Part shown: one piece after another, positions 1 to 8,132 of the stretch
Layout of the letters: every line of letters starts with the position of its first letter
Numbering within the stretch: position 1 is the first letter of the stretch
From: Larkinella sp051857545
Lineage (GTDB): Bacteria; Bacteroidota; Bacteroidia; Cytophagales; Spirosomataceae
DNA: 64,000 nucleotides
Direction of reading: 5' to 3'
Assembly: GCF_051857545.1 (NCBI RefSeq)
Contig: NZ_JBPZHB010000001.1
Span: 124,001 to 188,000, forward strand
The notes under the pieces: generated by a model
Databases searched by the model: none
The model's input: only the letters and a program-made list of their open reading frames with translations
Told to the model about the DNA's origin: nothing
Position numbers and translations under genes: made by a program

Positions 1-1735
1 ACCGGTTTTTGACGGCCACCAGTTGTTCCACAAACGTTTGCAATTCGTTCAGGCTGAACTGCGTTTCGTTGTGGGCGGCTGCGTAGCGGAGGTAAATGAG
101 GGCTTCGTCGGGTCGATCCAGTTTCAGCAACGTTATGAACAGGCTCTGTGCCGTGGGAAAGGTTGGTTCCAGGTCAAACGCCTTTTTCAGATGCCAAACC
201 GCCTGTTCAGGCTGGTTCAGGCTCAAGGATAATTTCCCGGCCTGCGCATAAAAACCGGGATCATACGGATATTCCAGCAGCAGAGCTTCCGTGACTTGCA
301 AAACTCCCTGAGGGTTATTCCCTTTCTGGTAATGCGTCAGCAGTTGATCCATTGCGTCGCGCCAGGAAATCTGCTTTACCACCAATGCCCCCGCCAATTG
401 TTCCTCCACGGTTTTGGCACGCTTTTCTTCGGGCGGCATCGGTTCGTTAAACGGCCAGCCTTCTTTCAGAATCAGCATTTCAAAAACACCTTTCAGTGAA
501 TCGACGGACGTAATCGGCATGCGCTGGCGCAATTGAGCCAGGGACAGTTCGTTTTTCCAGTCGGCAGCAATGAGTTTCCTTTTTTTCAGGGCTTCGTAAA
601 ACGCGTCGGACAGCAACGCATAGCCGTACAAATTCGGGTGAACGTGCTCCAGCAAGGTTTCATGTCCCAGAATGCCGTTCGGCGAATACCGTTCAAAAAC
701 CGCCCGGGTGTCCACTTCCGTCACGTTCGGGTACTGGGCCGTCAGCTCCTGAATGACCTGATTGATGGCTCGTGGTCCCCGAAACCGTAGCAAATCCAGT
801 TCTTTCGCCTGAACAAAACGGTATTTGGCAGCCTTAAAGTCGCCTTTTGCGTAGGCTTGTTGTGCCTGTTTGAACTGCTCCTGCGCCGATTGAGCGGCAT
901 TCCCCGGTGCGCTGATGAACGGTTTTAGATCCTTTTCATTGCTGACCAGATTGCTGATCAATACCGGAATATGATGTTCTGAGAAGAGCTGACAGAGCCC
1001 GTTCAGGTTGGTTTTAAATTGTTCAATGCCCTGGTGATACGCTTCCGATCCGTACGGAATTTGCTGGTCGGCGGCCATGCGTTTCATCAGGTTTTCGCGC
1101 AAATCCACGTTTTCACCCGAAACGGTTTTTCGAATACCGCCGAGCATTCGGTTCAGGAGTTGCATCAGCCGGAATTCCCGGAGTTTCAACACCAGACGCA
1201 CGAGAGCAGGATGACCGCCCAGCGAACTGGTTGAGCCGATGCCCATAGCACCGTAATATTCATTGTGGCCGGTATAAATTAAAATTGCATCCGGTTCATA
1301 ATCAATTAATTGTTTGCCAAAACCGAAAACCGTGTAGGAATTGACTGCCGTCAGCGAAAGGTTGATGATTTCAAAATTTCGATTTGGGAAGGTATGCATC
1401 AGCCGGTAGTGCAGCCAGCGGTGGAACGAGCCGTTGTGGAAATACGGATAGCCAATCGTGGTCGATTCGCCCAGGACAAAAATCCGGAACGTGCCATCCG
1501 CTTTTCGCTGTCGGAAGGGTTCGAAATTCCCAACGGTCGCGTTGGCGGTTTCGGTAAAATACCGCTCCGACGCGTGTTGATTCATGATCAAAAAACCGTT
1601 GTGTTGCGGGTCTTCTACGAACAAGCGGTAATCCTGGCCGTAGCCGAACAACCGGAGGGAGCCTTCGGCCAGTCCCAGCAGCAACACCGGCAACAGCACC
1701 GCAAGTCCTTTAAACAGCCATAACCGCTTCTTCAT
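1..1735 (-). CDS. SGNH/GDSL hydrolase-like protein with C-terminal TPR repeats (partial, runs off left edge)
   Basis: The frame is open from an ATG at 1735 to the window edge with no stop, so the C-terminus is missing. Residues 1-25 form a hydrophobic N-terminal anchor or signal. The block FVLGEST (Ser about 91) matches the nucleophile block of SGNH hydrolases, TGHNEYYG fits the block with the oxyanion Asn, and EHVHPNLYG sits where the catalytic His is expected. The last 130 or so visible residues look like tetratricopeptide repeats (alternating helices, QAGKLSLSLNQPEQA). I infer an envelope-anchored esterase- or deacylase-like protein of unknown substrate. Its start lies 12 bp after the metallophosphatase stop, so the two are probably cotranscribed. 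The hydrolase fold is fairly certain; the substrate is not. Confidence 0.7.
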   Translation of the reverse strand, partial: MKKRLWLFKGLAVLLPVLLLGLAEGSLRLFGYGQDYRLFVEDPQHNGFLIMNQHASERYFTETANATVGNFEPFRQRKADGTFRIFVLGESTTIGYPYFHNGSFHRWLHYRLMHTFPNRNFEIINLSLTAVNSYTVFGFGKQLIDYEPDAILIYTGHNEYYGAMGIGSTSSLGGHPALVRLVLKLREFRLMQLLNRMLGGIRKTVSGENVDLRENLMKRMAADQQIPYGSEAYHQGIEQFKTNLNGLCQLFSEHHIPVLISNLVSNEKDLKPFISAPGNAAQSAQEQFKQAQQAYAKGDFKAAKYRFVQAKELDLLRFRGPRAINQVIQELTAQYPNVTEVDTRAVFERYSPNGILGHETLLEHVHPNLYGYALLSDAFYEALKKRKLIAADWKNELSLAQLRQRMPITSVDSLKGVFEMLILKEGWPFNEPMPPEEKRAKTVEEQLAGALVVKQISWRDAMDQLLTHYQKGNNPQGVLQVTEALLLEYPYDPGFYAQAGKLSLSLNQPEQAVWHLKKAFDLEPTFPTAQSLFITLLKLDRPDEALIYLRYAAAHNETQFSLNELQTFVEQLVAVKNR

Positions 1736-1747
1736 GAATCAAACCGG

Positions 1748-2980
1748 TTACCGTTTGGCCGTCAAATGATAGGTTCCAACTTCTTTGCCATCGTCGAGCA
1801 ACATGCTCAGATGCAGGTCTTTTCGGTCGGCTTTCAGTTTCATAATTGTCCGGGTGCCGTCTTTCGAGCCACCGCCGATGATGATCGGGTAATGGTGTTG
1901 GTTGGCCACCGGCTCGTGAACCCCGTATTTGTGGGTGTGACCGCTGATGCAAAGATCGATCTTGTGCTTGTTGAATAAGGGCGTGAACACTTTCTGGCAG
2001 TGCATCGGGCCGTGCCAGTTGTTGTGGTAAAACGTCGGGATGTGCATGAAAACCACCCGGAATTTGGCTTTTTTGAACGCGGCACTCTGCATCACCTGCT
2101 CGACCCAACGCCCCTGTTCCTCGCGATAGGCATCAAAATCAACGATTCCGGCATAGACGGGTTCGCTATCCGGTTTGTCTTCGCCGGTGTCGATCACGGT
2201 AAAATGAACCGGTCCCCAGGTGTAACTGTAATACGACTTGCCGCCCGGATTGGAAAAATACTGCGGTAATTCACGGCGGTATTTGCCCCGCGTTTCGTGG
2301 TTGCCCCGCACAAACAGAAACGGAGTTTCTTTGGCAAAACCAGCCGAACAGGGCGTCAGCAGGTGGTCAATAAGCTGTTGTTCGTCGGTCTGGTAATCGA
2401 ACAGATCGCCGTTCAGGAACACAAAATCGAACGGATAATTGCCTTTCAGACTCAGCAGGTGCGTGATGGTTTCGGGCCGGTCGTGGACGTCGTTCAGCAC
2501 CAGGCAACTGACCGCATCGGATTGTTCGTCAGGCGTTTTAAAACGCAACAAGCCGCTTTCAATCGTCTTGCCGTAGGTGAGTTTATACGGTTTGAAATCC
2601 GTGATTTCTTTGGAATACACCCGGTATTGGTAGGTGGTTCCCGGTTTTAAACCGAGGAGCGTAATGCCGTTGATCCGGTTATAGGCATCGACCAATCCTT
2701 CCGTCACGCTGTGCGCTTTTTGGCCCAACGAGTCGGTTTCGCCGTATTCGACCCAACTGTACGACGGCAGATTGGCAATCCACCGCACCGTCATCGAACC
2801 CGGCCCCACGTATTGCAAATATGGTTCTGTCAGAAAAACGTGCCCTTTGGCCGGATCGGGCGACACCACCTGCGGATTTTTTGCCCAAACCGCTTCGGGC
2901 AAAACCGTACCGAGTGCGCTAAGACCGGCCGCCGATTTCAGGAACGTTCGGCGGTTGGAGGAGTGCTTGGAATTGTTCAT
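1748..2980 (-). CDS. Twin-arginine-exported metallophosphatase, purple-acid-phosphatase-like
   Basis: A calcineurin-like phosphoesterase of about 410 residues. The start at 2980 is preferred because it places a twin-arginine motif (NRRTFLK) at residues 9-15, followed by a hydrophobic stretch and an AxA-like site. The longer open frame to 3052 only adds sequence overlapping the palindromic repeat upstream. After the signal comes a fibronectin-III-like domain (MTVRWIANLPSY), as in purple acid phosphatases. Then come the metal-ligand blocks in order: NDVHD, GDLFD, GNHE, HIPTF and GHTHKYG. The predicted product is a periplasmic phosphomonoesterase or phosphodiesterase. It is the second-last gene in the minus-strand sugar locus. 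The substrate cannot be read from sequence. Confidence 0.85.
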   Translation of the reverse strand: MNNSKHSSNRRTFLKSAAGLSALGTVLPEAVWAKNPQVVSPDPAKGHVFLTEPYLQYVGPGSMTVRWIANLPSYSWVEYGETDSLGQKAHSVTEGLVDAYNRINGITLLGLKPGTTYQYRVYSKEITDFKPYKLTYGKTIESGLLRFKTPDEQSDAVSCLVLNDVHDRPETITHLLSLKGNYPFDFVFLNGDLFDYQTDEQQLIDHLLTPCSAGFAKETPFLFVRGNHETRGKYRRELPQYFSNPGGKSYYSYTWGPVHFTVIDTGEDKPDSEPVYAGIVDFDAYREEQGRWVEQVMQSAAFKKAKFRVVFMHIPTFYHNNWHGPMHCQKVFTPLFNKHKIDLCISGHTHKYGVHEPVANQHHYPIIIGGGSKDGTRTIMKLKADRKDLHLSMLLDDGKEVGTYHLTAKR

Positions 2981-3002
2981 GATAAAGGGAGGAGACACTG
3001 GT

Positions 3003-3202
3003 TTGACCGCATTCCGTGAGCTACCCCGGAGGGGTTTACTGTTAATAGTCAAAAAGTCCTAAATGTAGAGAAAGCTCCGGAGGAGCGTCCTAAATCCCAA
3101 AACAAGCATTAGGACGCCCCTACCGGGGCTCAAAACGATTAACTAGCTTGGTTGGACTATTAACAGTAAACCCCTCCGGGGTAGCTCGCGGAATGCTGTC
3201 AA
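3003..3202. repeat. Nested palindromic intergenic element, copy 1
   Basis: An outer inverted repeat runs TTGAC-x-GCATTCCG...GTTAATAGTC (3003-3050) against its complement (3155-3202), with the core CCCCGGAGGGG. Inside sits a second inverted repeat, GCTCCGGAGGAGCGTCCTAA (from about 3075) against ATTAGGACGCCCCTACCGGGGC. The whole unit can fold into one long two-storey hairpin. Element 7923-8098 has the same architecture and the same core words. It lies between two same-strand genes, upstream of the metallophosphatase. Translating it gives the low-complexity peptide ELPRRGLLLIV in several frames, which explains spurious open frames here. Confidence 0.9.
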
Positions 3203-3248
3203 GATAGGTGTCCTTTCAAAAAGAAATTTTTCCTGCCAACTTACTCTT

Positions 3249-4619
3249 TTACGGCCGGATGATGGTTCCGTCGATTTTCCGAACCTGCCAGTTCGATTTC
3301 GTGCCGATGGGGTATTTAGCCGCTTCCTTCTCGTTGATGTCGACGCCCAGGCCCGGCACTTCATTAACCGACATATAGCCTTTGTTCATCGTGGGGCAAC
3401 CGCTGAACACTTCCTTCATTTTGTCCGAAAACTGCACCGCTTCCTGAATTCCGAAGTTCCAAACCGCGAGGTCGATGTGCGCGTGAGCCGCGTGACCCAC
3501 CGGCGACACGTCGCCCGGACCGTGCCAGGCGGTGCGGATGTTGAACCACTCGCCCAGCCGCGCCACTTTCATGGCGGGTGTAATACCGCCGATCTGCGAA
3601 ACGTGAATCCGGATGAAATCGAACCACTGGTTCACCATCGGCTCTTTGAATTCGTTGATGTTGTTGAACAGCTCACCCATCGCAATCGGCACCGACGTCG
3701 CCTGACGCAGTTGCGCAAACCACTTCATGTTTTCGGGCGAAAACGGATCTTCGATGAAAAACGGTCGGTATTCTTCCACCTGCTTGATCATGTTAATGGC
3801 GTCGATGGGTTGCACGCGCTCGTGGATGTCGTGCAGCAATTCAATTTCGTCACCACACTGTTTCCGAACGACTTCAAACATTTTCGGAACGGATTTCAGG
3901 TACATCCGCTCGTTCATGTAATTGTCGGTAGCACCCCCAAAACCGGCAGCTTTGAAGTCGGGCGTTGCTGAATTGGCTCCCACAGCCCCATAACCGCCCT
4001 GTTGAATCCGGATGTACTGGAAACCCTGCTCCATGAATTTCTTCACGCTGTCGGCTGCGGCTTCGGGCGTGTTGCCGCCCGCGTGGGTGTAACACGGAAT
4101 CGCAAACCGCGCTTTTCCGCCCAGCAACTGATACACCGGCATGTTGGCGCGTTTGCCTTTGATGTCCCACAACGCCTGATCGAGTCCCGAAAGGGCGTTG
4201 TTCAGAACCGGGCCGTTGCGCCAGTAGGAGCTGACATAAGCCGCCTGCCACATGTCTTCGATGTTATCCACATCTTTTCCCACACAAAATTCATTCAGGT
4301 ACGTATTGATGGCGACGATGACCACGGCTGCCCGTTGGGTGAACGTCGCGCAGCCCAAACCGTACAAACCCGGCTCCGTCGTTTCGACTTTGACGACGAT
4401 GAGGTTGGAACCCTGCGGGGCTGTGGCGATGGCTTTCACCGATTTGATTTTGACCGGCGCCATCGCTTTGGCGTAGGAGGGCGTTCCGGCCCGTTCGCGG
4501 GCTTCGGCGGTCGACATTCCCCCAAATAAGCCCAGCAAACCGGCTGAGGAACCGAAACCTATTTTTTTCAACGTCTCGCGACGGCTGTTCATTTCGGCGA
4601 AGTTTTCGTTTTTTTCCAT
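3249..4619 (-). CDS. Enolase-superfamily sugar-acid dehydratase, mannonate dehydratase (ManD/RspA)-like, Tat-exported
   Basis: 456 residues with good colinear resemblance to the ManD/RspA group of the mandelate racemase subfamily. Members of that group remove water from sugar acids such as D-mannonate or D-gluconate to give 2-keto-3-deoxy acids. Metal ligands appear as Asp264 (LLHDIHER), Glu290 (FFIEDP) and Glu316 (MGELFN). His266 and His366 (WHGPGDVSP) fit the usual acid/base positions. Unusually, residues 11-40 form a twin-arginine signal (SRRETLKK followed by a Gly/Leu-rich stretch), so the enzyme is predicted to act outside the cytoplasm. It lies 38 bp downstream of the PQQ dehydrogenase, which would supply aldonates. 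Family confidence is high; the exact sugar acid is unknown. Confidence 0.85.
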   Translation of the reverse strand: MEKNENFAEMNSRRETLKKIGFGSSAGLLGLFGGMSTAEARERAGTPSYAKAMAPVKIKSVKAIATAPQGSNLIVVKVETTEPGLYGLGCATFTQRAAVVIVAINTYLNEFCVGKDVDNIEDMWQAAYVSSYWRNGPVLNNALSGLDQALWDIKGKRANMPVYQLLGGKARFAIPCYTHAGGNTPEAAADSVKKFMEQGFQYIRIQQGGYGAVGANSATPDFKAAGFGGATDNYMNERMYLKSVPKMFEVVRKQCGDEIELLHDIHERVQPIDAINMIKQVEEYRPFFIEDPFSPENMKWFAQLRQATSVPIAMGELFNNINEFKEPMVNQWFDFIRIHVSQIGGITPAMKVARLGEWFNIRTAWHGPGDVSPVGHAAHAHIDLAVWNFGIQEAVQFSDKMKEVFSGCPTMNKGYMSVNEVPGLGVDINEKEAAKYPIGTKSNWQVRKIDGTIIRP

Positions 4620-4657
4620 GGGTACAGATAAGGGTTTAGATGCAAATGTGAATAGGT

Positions 4658-6877
4658 TTACGGCAAGGCAAAGGCAATGTACGAACCACCCGGTTTGTGG
4701 CCGTTTTTAACGCCACCGGCGGCAATGACCACGTATTGTTTTCCGCCAACCTGGTATGTGATCGGCGTGGCAAAACCGCCCGCCGGAAGCTGGTATTCCC
4801 AGACAACTTTCCCGGTTTTTTTGTCGAAAGCCCGGATTCGTTCGTCTTTGGTACCGGCAATAAAGACCAGGCCCCCAGCCGTAACGATCGGTCCGCCGTA
4901 ATTTTCGGTGCCCGTAATCGGAACGCCTTTTTTCGTTAATTCCGGAAATTCGCCCAGTGGAACCCGCCACAGGTAGTCACCGGTATTCAAATCGATGGCA
5001 TTTAGCGTTCCCCAGGGCGGTTTGACGGCCGGATAACCGTCTGGATCGAAAAACCGGGTGTAGCCATTGTTGATGTAAGGCGGAATATAGGGGAAATCTA
5101 CTTTTTCGTTGGTTCCGGTCAAAATTGGTGCGTTGTGCTGATCCTGACTTTCGGCCGGTTTGGGTTCCGGCGTTTTGGTGTCGGCATTGAGCAAATACCG
5201 GACAAGCGTAAACCGGTCCTGATCGGAAAGGTGCTGGAACGACGGCATCCGACCCCGGCCGGATCGCAAAACCGCATTGATTTCCTGACCCGAAAGCCGC
5301 TTGCCCAGATCGACCAGGCTGGGGTATTCCTGGCCGCTGCCTTTCCGGTCGGGACCGTGGCAAGCCATGCAATTGGCTTGGTACAGCGTTTTTCCTTTCG
5401 AGGCAATTTCGGCATTCCGGGCGGCCAGATCCGACATTCGCAAATCCCAGACCATTTCGTTCGAATTCTGGTACAGAATTCCCTGCGGATCGCTGGCGTT
5501 TCCGCCCCATTCGGCACCACCCCCAATGCCGAAAAACAGCGTTCCTTCCAGGCTGGGCGGCATGAATTTGTCACCGGAACGGGTTTTCAGAAACTTCTCT
5601 CTGACGAAGGCGTGCGCTTCGGGGGTCCGATTGGTAATGTCGGCTTCGGTAAAAACCTGCCGGGCAAAGGGCGCGGGTTTTGTCGGGAATTTCTGCGTCG
5701 GCCACGGAACCTCGCCCGGCAGGGCGGGCGAGGTCGGGACAGTCCGTTCTTCCACCGGAAAAAGCGACTCGCCGGTGTCGCGGTTCAGGACGTACACCAG
5801 ACCGTCTTTGGTGGTTTGGGCTACGGCATCGACGGTTTTTCCGTTGTGCTTCACTGTCACCAGATTGGGCGGACAGGGCAGATCGCGGTCCCACAGGTCG
5901 TGGTGAATCGTCTGGTAAAACCACTGCATGTTGCCGGTTTCGGCGTTCAGTGCCAGAATGCAATCGGAATACAGGTTTTGTCCGGCCCGAATACCGCCAT
6001 AGAAATCGACGGAAGGTGAGCCGGTTCCGAAATAAACCGTGCCGCGCTTTTCGTCAAGCACCATGCCCGCCCAGTTATTAGCCCCGCCAATGCGTTTGTA
6101 GGCGTCTTTGGGCCAGGTTTCGTATCCTTTTTCGCCCGGTTGCGGAATGGTGTGAAAAACCCACCGCACTTTTCCGGTCCGGATGTCGAAGCCCCGAACG
6201 TGGCCCGGTGCGGCATCACCCTGTTCCGAAACCGCCGAACCCAGTACCAGAATGTCTTTGTAAATAACGCCCGGCGTCGTGGAGGTCACCGACAGTTTGC
6301 TCAGATCCCGTTTCGATTCGTCTTGCAGGCCTTCCCGCAAATCGACTTCGCCGTTTTGGCCAAAACCGGCAACGGGTTCGCCCGTCAGCGCGTTGAGGGC
6401 GTAGAGCGTCGAACCGGCGGAATACAGAATGCGTTTGTCGGTGCCCGGTCCGCCGTCGCTGCTTTCCCAGTACATGACGCCCCGGCTCTGGTTAAACCGG
6501 GGTGATTTGTTTTTAAACGGATCGAAAAGCCAGCGTTGTTTGCCCGTTCCGGCATCGACCGCAAAAACCTTGAGCATGGGCGTCAGGCCGTAGAGAATCC
6601 CGTTGATGACAATGGGCTGGCATTGAATTTCGAGCGGTCTTCCGGCTTGGCCATCGGCACCAGCCGCGTCAAATGTCCAGGCTACTTTGAGGTTTTTTAC
6701 GTTTTGAAGATTGATCTGCGTTAAGGAAGAGTAGCGGTTTCCGGCCTTATTGCCACCGTAATAGGGCCAGTCCTGATTCGTTGGCGGGTTGGTGTCGCTC
6801 CCTTCCCAATTTGGAGCTTTGGCCGAAATGCCCAAAATCAATAGCCCCAGCACTGTACTTTGTAGCGCATACTTCAT
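4658..6877 (-). CDS. PQQ-dependent quinoprotein dehydrogenase with inserted cytochrome c domain
   Basis: 739 residues with an N-terminal signal (about 1-20), no large membrane domain, and an eight-bladed quinoprotein propeller with the typical opening DWPYYGGNKAGNRYSSLTQI. A haem c site CMACH (503-507) sits in an inserted cytochrome domain of about 85 residues (TLYQANCMACHG ... RMPSFQHLSDQD) between propeller blades, before the final repeats (GENYGGPIVTAGG). It should oxidise a sugar or alcohol in the periplasm and pass electrons through its own haem. Family members include membrane-free glucose and alcohol dehydrogenases, so the substrate is open. Neighbouring mutarotase-like and sugar-acid dehydratase genes favour an aldose. 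Confidence 0.9.
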   Translation of the reverse strand: MKYALQSTVLGLLILGISAKAPNWEGSDTNPPTNQDWPYYGGNKAGNRYSSLTQINLQNVKNLKVAWTFDAAGADGQAGRPLEIQCQPIVINGILYGLTPMLKVFAVDAGTGKQRWLFDPFKNKSPRFNQSRGVMYWESSDGGPGTDKRILYSAGSTLYALNALTGEPVAGFGQNGEVDLREGLQDESKRDLSKLSVTSTTPGVIYKDILVLGSAVSEQGDAAPGHVRGFDIRTGKVRWVFHTIPQPGEKGYETWPKDAYKRIGGANNWAGMVLDEKRGTVYFGTGSPSVDFYGGIRAGQNLYSDCILALNAETGNMQWFYQTIHHDLWDRDLPCPPNLVTVKHNGKTVDAVAQTTKDGLVYVLNRDTGESLFPVEERTVPTSPALPGEVPWPTQKFPTKPAPFARQVFTEADITNRTPEAHAFVREKFLKTRSGDKFMPPSLEGTLFFGIGGGAEWGGNASDPQGILYQNSNEMVWDLRMSDLAARNAEIASKGKTLYQANCMACHGPDRKGSGQEYPSLVDLGKRLSGQEINAVLRSGRGRMPSFQHLSDQDRFTLVRYLLNADTKTPEPKPAESQDQHNAPILTGTNEKVDFPYIPPYINNGYTRFFDPDGYPAVKPPWGTLNAIDLNTGDYLWRVPLGEFPELTKKGVPITGTENYGGPIVTAGGLVFIAGTKDERIRAFDKKTGKVVWEYQLPAGGFATPITYQVGGKQYVVIAAGGVKNGHKPGGSYIAFALP

Positions 6878-6901
6878 GATGGTATCCAGAAAAAAGATGG
6901 A

Positions 6902-7888
6902 TTAGTGAGTCGATGCGGTTTTGGGCAGTGTATAAAAGTCGTACGAAATGGTCCACCTGAACGTCTGACCCGGTTCGGCTTTGATTTTAATGTAAGGCTC
7001 TGGACACACCGTCGTGTGAATTGACCAGAAGGCCAGTTGCACAATGGGCTGATCGCCGACTACCCGGACGCCGGACCCGGTTTTGGTGTTTTCAACGCGG
7101 AAATCATAGTCTTTGGCCGTGTCGCCAAAACCGGCCAGGTAGCAATGCGTGCTTTCGCCTTTTGGTAACTCCTTTAGGTACGTAAACCGGTTGCCCTGCA
7201 CATCGGCGAAGGTGCCGATTCCCCGTGTCGGTTTAACCTGTAATGCAAATGGAAACGTGACCGAAACGTCCGGCCCGGTTTGTTGGTTGTCGAGCATGAA
7301 AAAGTTGTGGTCATACACCGTCGTTTCGATGGTTTTCTTTCCGGTATTTTTCAGGCTGTGTTCCAGAACCAGCACCGGTTTGCCTTTTAAAAGCTTCACG
7401 GTTTTCTGGTAGCGATACGAATACCCCGCGGCATCGGTCAGTTCGTGGGTGAAAACGACTTCATCGCGACCGGTTTTTACCGCCCATTTTCCGGGATTGA
7501 CAATGGCGTACGGCGTCGAAAACCGGTAGGGCGAATCCTTTGCTTTGCGCAGCGAACCGACGCCAATCTTCAGGAAATCGTCACCCGGTTTGGCTTCGTC
7601 GTAGCCAATGGGCGTAAATTCTTCGACCGGGCCGCTGATGGCGTCGTGCCCTTTCGGATCGTATTTCTCGAACCACTGACCGAAATACGAATGGTCTTTG
7701 TAGTCGAGACTGGCAATCACGCCCGACCAGTCGAACCGGACCCCTTGGTAATACCCGTTGACCGAATCCGGCAAATACAGTTTCGCCCGGATGATTCCGT
7801 TGGTTATTTCCGCTTGCGGAAACGGTGGCAGGAGGGTGGCGCTGGTGAAACTGAGGAGAATGGCGAAAAAAACGACGATTTTCTTCAT
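6902..7888 (-). CDS. Secreted protein with probable galactose-mutarotase-like fold
   Basis: 328 residues from the ATG at 7888. This start gives a clean signal peptide (MKKIVVFFAILLSFTSA), whereas the frame upstream adds only six residues. The body is rich in beta strands, with segments such as VLVLEHSLKNTGKKTIETTVYDHNFFM and a closing RWTISYDFY that resemble the mutarotase-like sandwich of aldose epimerases. I recognise the fold type rather than a named family. It lies directly upstream of the PQQ dehydrogenase (24 bp) and downstream of SusD. A role in presenting the right anomer, or in binding sugar in the periplasm, is an inference. Confidence 0.55.
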   Translation of the reverse strand: MKKIVVFFAILLSFTSATLLPPFPQAEITNGIIRAKLYLPDSVNGYYQGVRFDWSGVIASLDYKDHSYFGQWFEKYDPKGHDAISGPVEEFTPIGYDEAKPGDDFLKIGVGSLRKAKDSPYRFSTPYAIVNPGKWAVKTGRDEVVFTHELTDAAGYSYRYQKTVKLLKGKPVLVLEHSLKNTGKKTIETTVYDHNFFMLDNQQTGPDVSVTFPFALQVKPTRGIGTFADVQGNRFTYLKELPKGESTHCYLAGFGDTAKDYDFRVENTKTGSGVRVVGDQPIVQLAFWSIHTTVCPEPYIKIKAEPGQTFRWTISYDFYTLPKTASTH

Positions 7889-7922
7889 AAGAAAAACTAA
7901 ACCCAATAGATTCTGTTATGCA

Positions 7923-8098
7923 GCCGAATTACCCCGGAGGGGTGTCCTGTTAATAGCCATCCGAAGTATGATTTTATACAAGCTCCGGAGGAGCGTCCTA
8001 AATAATGGTTTGGGATTTCAGGACGCTCCTCCGGAGCTTAAAACAATTGATCGACCCCCTGATGCTATTAACAGGACACCCCTCCGGGGTGATTCGGC
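7923..8098. repeat. Nested palindromic intergenic element, copy 2
   Basis: Outer arms start with GCCGAATTACCCCGGAGGGG and end with the complement at 8098; both contain the word CTGTTAATAG or its complement. Inner arms at 7981-7999 and 8020-8038 form a perfect 19-bp inverted repeat (core AGCTCCGGAGGAGCGTCCT). The layout, cores and size match copy 1 at 3003-3202, so this is one family. It separates the SusD gene from the mutarotase-like gene and could act as a hairpin limiting readthrough or protecting mRNA ends. Confidence 0.9.
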
Positions 8099-8132
8099 GT
8101 CACAATAGACCTTTTAGGGTTGAATGAATTGA

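Noticed and set aside
2772..3364. Small proteins with the ELPRRGLLLIV peptide at both ends of the 3003-3202 element
   Set aside because: The peptide is produced by the palindromic repeat on either strand and recurs at 7758-8108, so these are not genes.
5135..6019. A 294-residue open frame on the plus strand
   Set aside because: It lies wholly opposite the PQQ dehydrogenase, has no domain, and reflects codon bias of the real gene.
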